In this document: positions 1 through 6,349 of the stretch, piece by piece
Position numbering within the stretch: the stretch's first letter is position 1
Layout: each line of letters starts with the position of its first letter
Source: Syntrophomonadaceae bacterium
GTDB taxonomy: Bacteria > Bacillota > Dethiobacteria > DTU022
DNA: 8,135 nt
Direction: 5' to 3'
Assembly: GCA_007131435.1 (NCBI GenBank)
Contig: SLQM01000204.1
Location: forward strand, 1 to 8,135
Notes under the pieces: model-generated
Told to the model about the DNA's origin: nothing
Database searches by the model: none
What the model saw: only the letters and a program-made list of their open reading frames with translations
Translations under genes and position numbers: made by a program

Positions 1-1
1 T

Positions 2-646
2 CCGTCAAACGCTACGCAAAACGCTGCAGTGCACGGGGTTAATGAAGAGAAGTGCGGCAAGGAAGATTTCCAGTGGCACGAGATGATCAGAACTCCGCAA
101 TTCTACCTGCTATGGCTTATTTTCTGCTTCGGTTCCCTGGCCGGGTTAATGGTGATCGGGCAGCTTTCAAGCATTGTTTATGATCAGTCCGGCCTAACGC
201 TGGGCTTCATCCTGGTTGCACTGCTGGCCGTCTTCAATGCCGGGGGCAGGATAATCGCCGGAGCCATGTTCGACAAGCTGGGCAGGACTTATTCCCTGGT
301 AGCAATATTAGCCCTGCAGGCTGTTAACTTCATGCTTTTTGGCTCTTACAGCACTATTGCCACCCTGGTAATCGGCACCATGGTAGCCGGATTTAGCTAC
401 GGGGCCTGCCTTTCAATTTTTCCGGCTGCTACCGCTATGCTCTACGGGGTTAAAAACTTAGGTGTTAATTACGGCCTGGTGTTTACATCCTGGGGCGCCG
501 GCGGAGTTTTTGGCGGCCTGATCGGTGGCCTGGTCAGGGATTGGACCGGATCATACAGCACCGCATTTTTTATTGCTGCAGGCCTTTGTTTTGCCGGTAT
601 TATCCTCACCCTGCTGATCAAAGAACCGGAAAAAAAGTGTGATTAA
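2..646 (+). CDS. OFA-type MFS transporter, C-terminal half (5' end outside window)
   Basis: This is the C-terminal half of a major facilitator permease, probably of the oxalate/formate antiporter (OFA) family, which exchanges small carboxylates across the cytoplasmic membrane. The reading frame is open from base 2, so the gene starts upstream of the window; the GTG at 29 is an internal codon and not a start. The 214 visible residues hold a soluble central linker, then a segment reading EMIRTPQFYLLWL, typical of the start of helix 7 in OFA proteins, and about six hydrophobic helices. A loop with FDKLGR is the second-half copy of MFS motif A, and glycine-rich helices follow (GAGGVFGGLIGG). The tail is short and charged and ends at a TAA. 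The substrate cannot be told from this half; the OFA assignment is from motif recall. The next gene starts 77 nt downstream. Confidence 0.88.
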   Translation, partial: PSNATQNAAVHGVNEEKCGKEDFQWHEMIRTPQFYLLWLIFCFGSLAGLMVIGQLSSIVYDQSGLTLGFILVALLAVFNAGGRIIAGAMFDKLGRTYSLVAILALQAVNFMLFGSYSTIATLVIGTMVAGFSYGACLSIFPAATAMLYGVKNLGVNYGLVFTSWGAGGVFGGLIGGLVRDWTGSYSTAFFIAAGLCFAGIILTLLIKEPEKKCD

Positions 647-723
647 GCTTAACTCCCTGTGATAGAATAATACAGGCAATAATATTTGCCCTTTAGATTT
701 TAAATTGCGGGGAGGGGATTTAA

Positions 724-1239
724 GTGAAGCGTGATTACGATGAGCCGATGTTTATTGATGTTGTCTACTACAGCAAAGATTGTTCCGCAGAACAGATAGA
801 AACTGAGATAAAGGAACTCTGCTTTGAACAGCCCTTTGCTGTTTTAGCCACCCAGGGCGAGGGGCAGCCCTATACGGCACTTATTTCTTTCGCTGCCAGC
901 GACGACCTGACCCACCTTGTTTTTTCCACTCCCACCCAAACCAGGAAATACAGCCAGATAAAAGACAACCGCCAGGTTTCAATGTTGATTGATACCCGTT
1001 CACTGCAGCCGGAGAGTATTAACCTGGTACGCGCAGTAACTGTAACAGGCAAGGCCAGGCCCCTTGAGAACCCTGACGAGATAGAGCTATGGTCTAAACT
1101 GCTGCTTGATAAACACGGCTACCTTGAAAAATTTGTTCATTCAGAATCCTCCAGTTTGATCCTGGTCCGGGCAGTGCGCTATTTCTATGTCAGGCGTTTC
1201 CAGGAGGTATACCAGTGGACACCGCCAGAAACTTCTTAA
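724..1239 (+). CDS. Pyridoxamine 5'-phosphate oxidase-like flavin-binding split-barrel protein
   Basis: A 171-residue cytoplasmic protein of the PNPOx/FMN-binding split-barrel superfamily. Residues about 36-90 carry the family's core strand pattern: FAVLATQGEGQPYTALISF, then a strand ending VFSTPTQTRKYSQI, then NRQVSMLID. A later VTVTGKARPL strand (about 105-114) also fits. Such proteins usually bind FMN, F420 or heme; I cannot tell which here, and it lacks the extra length of true PdxH. The GTG start at 724 is chosen because a strong GGGGAGGGG ribosome binding site (708-717) lies 6 nt upstream. The 3' end overlaps the next gene by 25 bp, so the two are probably co-translated and may share a pathway. 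The long N-terminal leader before the barrel is unremarkable. Confidence 0.85.
   Translation: MKRDYDEPMFIDVVYYSKDCSAEQIETEIKELCFEQPFAVLATQGEGQPYTALISFAASDDLTHLVFSTPTQTRKYSQIKDNRQVSMLIDTRSLQPESINLVRAVTVTGKARPLENPDEIELWSKLLLDKHGYLEKFVHSESSSLILVRAVRYFYVRRFQEVYQWTPPETS
1202..1207 (+). promoter_or_regulatory. Ribosome binding site of the PEP-utilizing enzyme, inside the upstream gene
   Basis: A perfect AGGAGG sits 7 nt before the GTG at 1215, inside the last codons of the flavin-protein gene. It fixes the start of the downstream gene and implies that ribosomes finishing the upstream gene can restart here. Confidence 0.8.
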
Positions 1240-3500
1240 TTCCACTTGCAGAAGCCTATGATCATCCTGCCAGCTTGCTGGGCAACAAAGCGCGCAATCT
1301 TTCTTTTTGCATCAGAAATGGTTACCGTGCACCTGACGGTTTTGCGCTTGGCATTGACTGCTACCACCGCTTTACACGGGATAATAATTTACAGAAAGCA
1401 ATCGACTTTGAGCTGTACAGGAAACCTTTTGAGAACATGCGCTGGGAAGAAATTTGGGATGCCGCTTTTAGAATCCGCTCCTTTTTTGCCCGGGGCAGCC
1501 TGGATTTGGCCCTGGAAAAAGATATTCTGAGCTATACCTCTAAATGGCCTGCTGATGCTAAATATGCCGTTCGCTCCTCCGCCCCTGCTGAAGATTCAGC
1601 GGCCCATTCATTTGCCGGCATTCATGAATCTTACGTCAACGTACCGGTTTCAGAGCTAACTGAAAAAATTAAGCTGGTCTGGGCCTCACTGTGGAGCGAT
1701 CGTTCACTGCTCTACCGCCTGGAAAATAAACTGGATGCCAAAAGGAGCGCAATGGCGGTATTAATCCAGGTGATGGAAGCGGCTCCGCTTACTGGCCTTA
1801 CCTTCACCGCTGACCCGGCGACGGGCAACCGGGATGTCATGATTATTGAAACTGTTGAAGGCTCGCTCGACCGCCTGGTTGATAATATCGAAGAGCCACA
1901 GAGGTTTCGATATCATAAAAAGAGCAATACTATATCTGCAGATCAAAAAAACAGCAGCCAAAAAACCATAGATACTGATTTACTGCAGGGCCTGGCCCAT
2001 AAATTCTCAGGCCTTGAGAAAATATTTGAAACCCCTATTGATATTGAGTGGGCGTGGACCGGAAGTGAATTGTCTATTCTTCAGGTCAGGCCAATCACCA
2101 GGATTAATAAAACGCTTGATCAGGATTCGGAACGCGAATGGTATCTTACCCTGACCCCGAAGAAAGCCAAATTAATGCAGTTGGCCGAAAGGGTTGAAAA
2201 TAGCCTGATCCCGGAGCTGATAGCAGAAGTTGAGGCTTTTACTGCCGAGGGGGCGCCCCGGGCAGAAGAGAAACTTTTCCTTGAGAGTTTAAACCGCAGG
2301 GGCGAAAGCTATGAAAAGTGGAAAAAGGTATACCAGGATCAGTTCATACCTTTTGCCCACGGCATTCGCAGCTTCGGCCTCTACTATAATGAACTGCTTA
2401 AACCTGACGACCCCTACATATTTATAAATCTGTTGAAGAGCGACCAGCTGCTGGCGTCAAAAAGAAACCGCACCCTTGTTAAGCTGGGCAGCCTCCTGGC
2501 AGAAAGCTCTCTCTTAAAAGAAAAAGTTGCCGCCTACCTGGAGGAAGAAGAAAACAAAGATTTATCACATTTTCTTGAAGAGGCTGCCACCTCAAACCCC
2601 GCTGTTCAGGAGTTTAAGAATGTTTTTAATAAACTGCTCGCAGAAGATATGAATATCTTCTACGAAAACCGCAGCCTCGCTGAAGATCAGAAATTACTAT
2701 TAAAAACTATAGTCTCCCTGGGCAGCAACAGTAATAATTTACAGGATCAGCAGTTGACAGGGTTTAACCCTGCCCCGGGCAGTGGAAAGCCTGCAGCTGA
2801 AGATAGCGATCTATCAGATCCGGGCAGGTTGGAGTTGGAAAAAGAATATTACAGCGCTGCCGGCAGGGAAAAGAAAAAAGAAGCAGAGAACTGGCTGCGT
2901 ATCGGCCGCCTGAGCTGGAAACTACGCGATGATGACAATATTTTGCTCGGCAAGCTGGAAAACCAGCTTCTTGAGTATGTAAGGGAAGGACTTGAGAGGC
3001 TCAAGGGTGAAGGGCTGCTGGATAAAGTTCCCGGCAAAATAGCTCTTGGAGACTGGAAAGCTGTGCTGGTAAGTTTGAGAGATAAAAAGAAACCGGAGCT
3101 GACAGCAGTAGAAGAAGTGGCCAAAGAGAAGAGAAAACCGCAGCTTAAGCCGCGGCAGCTCACCGGTCAGCCCTCCTCACCGGGATTGGTCACAGCCATG
3201 GCCAGGGTAATTCATTCAGTTGATGACTTTAAAAATGTAAATAAAGGTGAAATATTGGTCTTTGATGCCGTGCAGCCCCAGATGACCTTTATAATTTCCC
3301 TGGCCGGCGGAATAATTGAGCGCCGCGGGGGCATGCTGGTCCACTCGTCAATTATTGCCCGGGAAATGGAAATCCCCGCCGTAAACGGTGTAAGCAGAGC
3401 CACCGAATTAATTGAAACAGGCGACCTGATCACCCTGAATGGAGATCTTGGCATAATAGTAATCGGCGAACCGGAATTCAACCTCGAAAAATCAACCTAA
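1215..3500 (+). CDS. PEP-synthase/pyruvate phosphate dikinase-like enzyme
   Basis: A 761-residue protein with the architecture of PEP-utilizing enzymes. The N-terminal ATP-grasp (PPDK_N-like) domain spans about 1-300: LLGNKARNLS (21-30), VRSSAPAED (119-127), FAGIHESYVNV (133-143), FTADPATGNRD (197-207), DIEWAWTG (276-283) and LQVRPIT (289-295). A variable helical middle region (about 300-640) includes LRDDDNILLG (570-579). The C-terminal swivelling phosphohistidine domain (about 648-755) has SPG at 655-657 and GGMLVHSSIIARE (705-717), placing the phospho-acceptor at His710. Family members move phosphate from ATP through this His to pyruvate or another acceptor; rifampicin phosphotransferase shares this domain order. 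The middle region matches neither classical PpsA nor Ppdk that I can recognise, so the acceptor is unknown. The GTG start is supported by an AGGAGG and overlaps the flavin-protein gene. It is about as long as PpsA but lacks a PEP/pyruvate-binding TIM barrel after the His domain. Confidence 0.85.
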   Translation: MDTARNFLIPLAEAYDHPASLLGNKARNLSFCIRNGYRAPDGFALGIDCYHRFTRDNNLQKAIDFELYRKPFENMRWEEIWDAAFRIRSFFARGSLDLALEKDILSYTSKWPADAKYAVRSSAPAEDSAAHSFAGIHESYVNVPVSELTEKIKLVWASLWSDRSLLYRLENKLDAKRSAMAVLIQVMEAAPLTGLTFTADPATGNRDVMIIETVEGSLDRLVDNIEEPQRFRYHKKSNTISADQKNSSQKTIDTDLLQGLAHKFSGLEKIFETPIDIEWAWTGSELSILQVRPITRINKTLDQDSEREWYLTLTPKKAKLMQLAERVENSLIPELIAEVEAFTAEGAPRAEEKLFLESLNRRGESYEKWKKVYQDQFIPFAHGIRSFGLYYNELLKPDDPYIFINLLKSDQLLASKRNRTLVKLGSLLAESSLLKEKVAAYLEEEENKDLSHFLEEAATSNPAVQEFKNVFNKLLAEDMNIFYENRSLAEDQKLLLKTIVSLGSNSNNLQDQQLTGFNPAPGSGKPAAEDSDLSDPGRLELEKEYYSAAGREKKKEAENWLRIGRLSWKLRDDDNILLGKLENQLLEYVREGLERLKGEGLLDKVPGKIALGDWKAVLVSLRDKKKPELTAVEEVAKEKRKPQLKPRQLTGQPSSPGLVTAMARVIHSVDDFKNVNKGEILVFDAVQPQMTFIISLAGGIIERRGGMLVHSSIIAREMEIPAVNGVSRATELIETGDLITLNGDLGIIVIGEPEFNLEKST

Positions 3501-3504
3501 CCTG

Positions 3505-3650
3505 CCGGTACAGGGGACGGTTCACTGTTCTACGAGAAAAAGCCGGTACAAGGGACGGTTCTTTGTTCTACAAGAAAAAGAAACAGTTCCCGAGTTGGTA
3601 CAAAGGACGGTTCTCTGTTCTACGAGAAAAAGAAACAGTTCCCGTTTCAG
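3505..3650 (+). repeat. Three tandem copies of a GGTAC-A-GGACGGTTC intergenic repeat
   Basis: Three imperfect copies start at 3505, 3543 and 3595. The common core is GGTACA, then GGGACGGTTC (AGGACGGTTC in copy 3), then xxTGTTCTACxAGAAAAAG. Copies 2 and 3 continue with AAACAGTTCCCG; copy 1 lacks this 14-nt tail, so spacing is 38 then 52 bp. In the longer copies the 5' GGGACGGTTC can pair imperfectly with the 3' GAAACAGTTCCC, giving a hairpin of about nine pairs with bulges. The array fills most of the gap between the PEP-enzyme stop and the MFS gene. I recall similar GGGACGGTTC repeats scattered between genes in clostridia and other anaerobes, sometimes near REP-associated transposases, but no transposase is present here. 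It may also act as a weak transcriptional barrier. Confidence 0.85.
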
Positions 3651-3711
3651 GTTTTAGCACTCTAAATCCTTTTCGAGAATAGCACCCAGCTGCTGACGGA
3701 GGAGCAACCGG

Positions 3712-5031
3712 ATGAGCAATTGCCTGTATATATTCGAAGCAAAAAAATTAGAAAGAATACGCTGGACAATGTGGGCCTTTTTAATCCTCCTACACCTGGT
3801 TACAACTTTCCACCGCGTGTCATTTAACGTTGTTGCAGATCTGCTGACTGCAGAATTCAGCCTGACCGGAGTCGGCCTGGGCAACCTGGCCGCTGCCTAC
3901 ACTTACATGTATGTTCTAATGCAAATCCCGGGCGGTTTGATGGTTGACCGCCTGGGCCCAAGAAGAATAGCACTGATTACTGGACTGCTAATGGCAGCAG
4001 GTTCGATCCTGATCGGCACAGCCCCTGCTGCTGAAGTGGTTTTCCTTGGGCGCCTGCTAATCGGATTGGGCGGATCGGTGGTATTGATCAACATCTTCAA
4101 ATTCCAGGCCTCCTGGTTCAGACCGACAGAATTTGCCACCCTTTCGGGATTTGCTCTCCTGTTCAGCGGCAGCGGAGCGCTTCTGGGCGCTACACCTCTC
4201 GCCTTTTCTGTTGGCCTAATCGGCTGGCGGGCATCATTTATTTTTATGGGCCTTGTAACTATTTTTGTAGCCCTGCTCTGCTGGCACTTCGTCCGCAACC
4301 ATCCAGGTGAAAAGGGGTTACCTGAAAACCTAATATCAAAATCCAATACTGACGAAAAAACAAGAGAATTCTTAAATTTCAAGGCAGCTGCAGCAGTTCT
4401 TTCAAACCGCCGGCTATGGGCGCCCTTTATGATTAATTTCGGCATCTTTGGCGGATTCATTGTTTTTTCCGGCACATGGGGTGTTTCGTACCTTGTGCAC
4501 AGTTACGGGGTAAATATAGAGTATGCATCTTCCTTTATGATTATTGCTTACCTCGGTTATATGGCCGGAGCACCACTGGCAGGCTGGATATCAGATAAAA
4601 GTGGTTCACGCAAAGTACCGGCTATAGCCTTAATCTGCTGTAGTATAACAGGTTGGCTACTGCTGATAACCTGGCCTGGAGGCCTGCTTCCTGCGGCAAT
4701 CCTTTATACAGCCAGTGCACTTGTTGGTATTGGAGCAGCTTCTACTGTTCTAAGCTTTCCCATGGCCCGCGAAGTAAGTCCGGCCGGGCATACCGGCCTG
4801 GTTACGGCAGCAGTCAACCTTGGCGTTTTCCTTGGCCTGGCTATTCTGCAGCCCCTGTTTGGATATGTTCTCGACCTTGGCTGGAGTGGTCTCCTGGTTG
4901 ATGGAGCACGGTATTATCCCCTGGGTGCTTACCGGACTGGGTTTATAGTTTGCCTTGCATTCGCCTGCATATCCCTCGCCGGCGGGCTACTTTACCGCCA
5001 GGTCCGGGCAGCCGACAATATGGAATATTAA
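3712..5031 (+). CDS. MFS transporter, 12-helix permease
   Basis: A complete 439-residue major facilitator permease of the inner membrane, with about twelve hydrophobic helices. A short amphipathic N-terminus precedes helix 1, which ends HRVSFNVVADLL. Motif A lies between helices 2 and 3 as GGLMVDRLGPRR (about 74-85), and its second-half echo is GWISDKSGSRK (about 291-301). A soluble loop of about 40 residues (193-232) separates the two halves. The pattern resembles the broad sugar-phosphate/organic-anion permease groups, but the substrate cannot be assigned. The ATG at 3712 is chosen because GGAGGAG (3698-3704) lies 7 nt upstream. Upstream is the repeat array; downstream, 132 nt separate it from the cupin gene and show no strong terminator. 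It is not a copy of the OFA-type transporter at the window start. Confidence 0.9.
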   Translation: MSNCLYIFEAKKLERIRWTMWAFLILLHLVTTFHRVSFNVVADLLTAEFSLTGVGLGNLAAAYTYMYVLMQIPGGLMVDRLGPRRIALITGLLMAAGSILIGTAPAAEVVFLGRLLIGLGGSVVLINIFKFQASWFRPTEFATLSGFALLFSGSGALLGATPLAFSVGLIGWRASFIFMGLVTIFVALLCWHFVRNHPGEKGLPENLISKSNTDEKTREFLNFKAAAAVLSNRRLWAPFMINFGIFGGFIVFSGTWGVSYLVHSYGVNIEYASSFMIIAYLGYMAGAPLAGWISDKSGSRKVPAIALICCSITGWLLLITWPGGLLPAAILYTASALVGIGAASTVLSFPMAREVSPAGHTGLVTAAVNLGVFLGLAILQPLFGYVLDLGWSGLLVDGARYYPLGAYRTGFIVCLAFACISLAGGLLYRQVRAADNMEY

Positions 5032-5163
5032 GGCATCGAAAAACACTTTGCTGCTCTACCGTCTAAGACAGCCCTGAACCCGATAGCAGGCTATGAATAT
5101 TTTCACCTGCCAAAGCCTCGCCAGGTTGGAGTAAAAATATAGTAAAAAGGAGCACATTCAACA

Positions 5164-5499
5164 ATGACAAAAAGCTACATGACTCAGAATGAATCAGCTG
5201 TGCTACCAGTAGCCATGCTGGAAGGGGTGCGACGGAAAACCCTGGTGCACGGAGATAAGACCATCCTTTGCAGGTTCGAATTGGATAAAGGTGCAACCCT
5301 GCCACTGCACAGTCACCCTTATGAACAAACGGGTTACCTGATATCAGGAAAAATGATCTTTTCCATTGATGGTAAAAAGCACGAAATGAAACCCGGAGAC
5401 AGCTGGTGTATAAAGGAAAATATAGAGCACGCAGTTACCGTGTTGGAGAACGTAAAACTGGTGGAGCTATTTTCCCCGGTGCGCGAAGACTTCCTGTAG
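5164..5499 (+). CDS. Small single-domain cupin protein
   Basis: A 111-residue soluble protein forming one cupin beta-barrel. Cupin motif 1 is HSHPYEQTGYLISG (49-62), with His49, His51 and Gln55 at the metal-ligand positions. Motif 2 is PGDSWCIKENIEHAV (77-91), with His89 as the fourth ligand. The HxH...Q...H arrangement is seen in KdgF-like and related small cupins that bind a divalent metal, but that family is functionally very broad and no substrate is implied. An AAAAGGAG ribosome binding site (5145-5152) lies 11 nt before the ATG, slightly long but acceptable. The stop at 5497-5499 is followed immediately and in the same frame by the VapC-like remnant, though the cupin itself ends at a normal place and looks complete. 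Confidence 0.85.
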   Translation: MTKSYMTQNESAVLPVAMLEGVRRKTLVHGDKTILCRFELDKGATLPLHSHPYEQTGYLISGKMIFSIDGKKHEMKPGDSWCIKENIEHAVTVLENVKLVELFSPVREDFL

Positions 5500-5745
5500 A
5501 CATACAACCATAATTTAGTAGTCGAACAGTTTTTACTTACTGTTAAAGTTATTTATTCCAGCCGTAAACTAGTCAAAAAGTTTGGGCTGCTTAAAGCGGA
5601 CCTCGAAAATAAAGGGCTGCCGCTGGCCGATGCGGACCTGCTAATTGCGGCAACTGCTCTTGAAACAGCAAGCCTTTTGGTTACCGGCAACCTTAAACAT
5701 TTTCAAAGAATTAAGGACCTTGCGCTTGAAAACTGGATAGAATAA
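5500..5745 (+). pseudogene. VapC-like PIN-domain toxin, C-terminal remnant
   Basis: From just after the cupin stop the same frame stays open for 81 codons to a TAA at 5743. It has no ATG, GTG or TTG early enough to serve as a start and no ribosome binding site. The translation matches the C-terminal part of VapC-type PIN ribonucleases: a helix like VEQFLLTVKVI, then KFGLLKADLENKGLPLADAD, LLIAATALETASLLVTGNL and KHFQRI...LALENW. The Asp of the DADLLIAATA helix and the LVTGN strand correspond to the later catalytic positions of PIN domains. The first 50 or so residues, with the leading Asp and Glu of the active site, are missing, and no VapB-like antitoxin is nearby. I read it as a dead toxin gene cut by deletion close to position 5500. 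Codons past the break are intact, so the loss may be fairly recent. Confidence 0.75.
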
Positions 5746-5776
5746 AGAAAAAGCTTTTTAAGAAAATAACCTTTTT

Positions 5777-5783
5777 AAGGGAG
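5777..5783 (+). promoter_or_regulatory. Ribosome binding site fixing the start of the redoxin gene
   Basis: AAGGGAG lies 9 nt before the ATG at 5793. It supports translation starting here, upstream of the in-frame TGA, and not at the ATG at 5943, which has no comparable site before it. Confidence 0.75.
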
Positions 5784-5792
5784 TGAGCATCT

Positions 5793-6263
5793 ATGCCTAG
5801 AGTTGACCTGAATACTGCTGCACCGGACTTTGAACTTCCCGATTTCAACGGGAACCTCTTCAGGCTTTCAGATTACCAGGGCAAAAAACATGTCCTGCTG
5901 GTCTTAAACCGCGGCTTTGCCTGACCTTTCTGCCGCAGGCACATGGCGCAGTTGCGCCAGGACCATGAACACTACCAGTCAAGAGATGCAATTGTCGTTG
6001 CCATCGGGCCGGACAGCAAGAGCGATTTTCAGCGTTACTGGGAAAAAAACAAGCTTCCATTTACCGGCCTGCCGGACGAAAAGCACTCGGTGCTGAAACT
6101 GTACGGGCAGGAAGTTAAGCTCTTCAAGATGGGTCGTCAACCTGCACAAATGCTCATCGATAAAAAAGGAGACCTGCGCTTCGTGCATTACGGTCACAGT
6201 ATGAGCGATATCCCCGGAAACGAAGAAATAATCGCTCTTCTCGACAAACTAGAGGCTGAATAA
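5793..6263 (+). CDS. Peroxiredoxin-like (AhpC/TSA-redoxin) selenoprotein, TGA at codon 44 read as selenocysteine
   Basis: A thioredoxin-fold protein of 156 residues if the TGA at 5922-5924 is read as selenocysteine. The N-terminus has the redoxin signature: APDFELPDFNG (10-20), FRLSDYQGKK, and the strand HVLLVLNRGFA (33-43). Next come U44-P-F-C47-RRHMAQL, the place where cysteine homologues carry a CPFC redox motif. After the TGA the family pattern continues without a break: AIVVAIGPDS, LPFTGLPDEKHSVLKLYG, a PAQMLIDKKGDLRFVHYG strand pair and a C-terminal helix. It would be a cytosolic thiol/selenol peroxidase or reductase; no signal peptide is visible. A good ribosome binding site precedes the ATG, and a hairpin fitting the bacterial SECIS pattern follows the TGA. 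The alternative is a nonsense-mutated pseudogene, less likely because the stop falls exactly on the catalytic position and no other damage is seen. Confidence 0.82.
5942..5961 (+). promoter_or_regulatory. Candidate bacterial SECIS hairpin
   Basis: TGGCGC (5944-5949) pairs perfectly with GCGCCA (5954-5959) around the loop AGTT. After an A/G mismatch, one more C-G pair (5942/5961) forms. The loop begins 25 nt after the TGA and has a G in its second position. That fits the known bacterial SECIS pattern of a short stem-loop, about 16-37 nt past the UGA, with a G in the first two loop bases, which SelB recognises. The stem lies within codons of the redoxin gene. Confidence 0.65.
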
Positions 6264-6286
6264 AATGTTAGTGTTAAGTTGCTGCT

Positions 6287-6326
6287 AATCAGGCAAAGTG
6301 GAATAGCTAATCCCCTTTGCCTGATT
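6287..6326. terminator. 12-bp inverted repeat between convergent genes, possible bidirectional terminator
   Basis: AATCAGGCAAAG (6287-6298) is exactly complementary to CTTTGCCTGATT (6315-6326), with a 16-nt loop that can pair further (GGA/TCC). It lies between the stop of the redoxin gene and the stop of the convergent LOG gene. Neither side has a clean U-tract (TTTAAAAAG follows on the plus strand), so the terminator role is inferred from position and stem strength. Confidence 0.6.
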
Positions 6327-6349
6327 TAAAAAGTTTAAAATGACTGTTT

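Noticed and set aside
29..646. Transporter gene starting at GTG 29
   Set aside because: The frame is open to the window edge, there is no ribosome binding site, and the product would be only half an MFS protein. It is the 3' part of a longer gene.
675..690. Hairpin GGCAA-TAATAT-TTGCC after the OFA transporter
   Set aside because: The stem is only five pairs and no clear U-tract follows; too weak to call a terminator.
3505..3650. CRISPR array
   Set aside because: The repeats are imperfect, hairpin-like and nearly back to back, with no spacers of regular length and no cas genes.
3903..4475. 190-codon open frame on the minus strand inside the MFS gene
   Set aside because: It is antisense to a well-supported permease, is rich in Arg and Pro, and has no recognisable domain; it reflects the codon bias of the real gene.
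5748..5759. Palindrome AAAAAGCTTTTT before the redoxin gene
   Set aside because: It is a low-complexity self-complementary A/T run in an AT-rich spacer and cannot form a useful hairpin loop; likely chance.
5943..6263. Redoxin gene starting at ATG 5943
   Set aside because: It lacks a ribosome binding site and would drop the thioredoxin-fold N-terminus and the redox motif. The frame upstream to 5793 is clearly homologous and has its own ribosome binding site.
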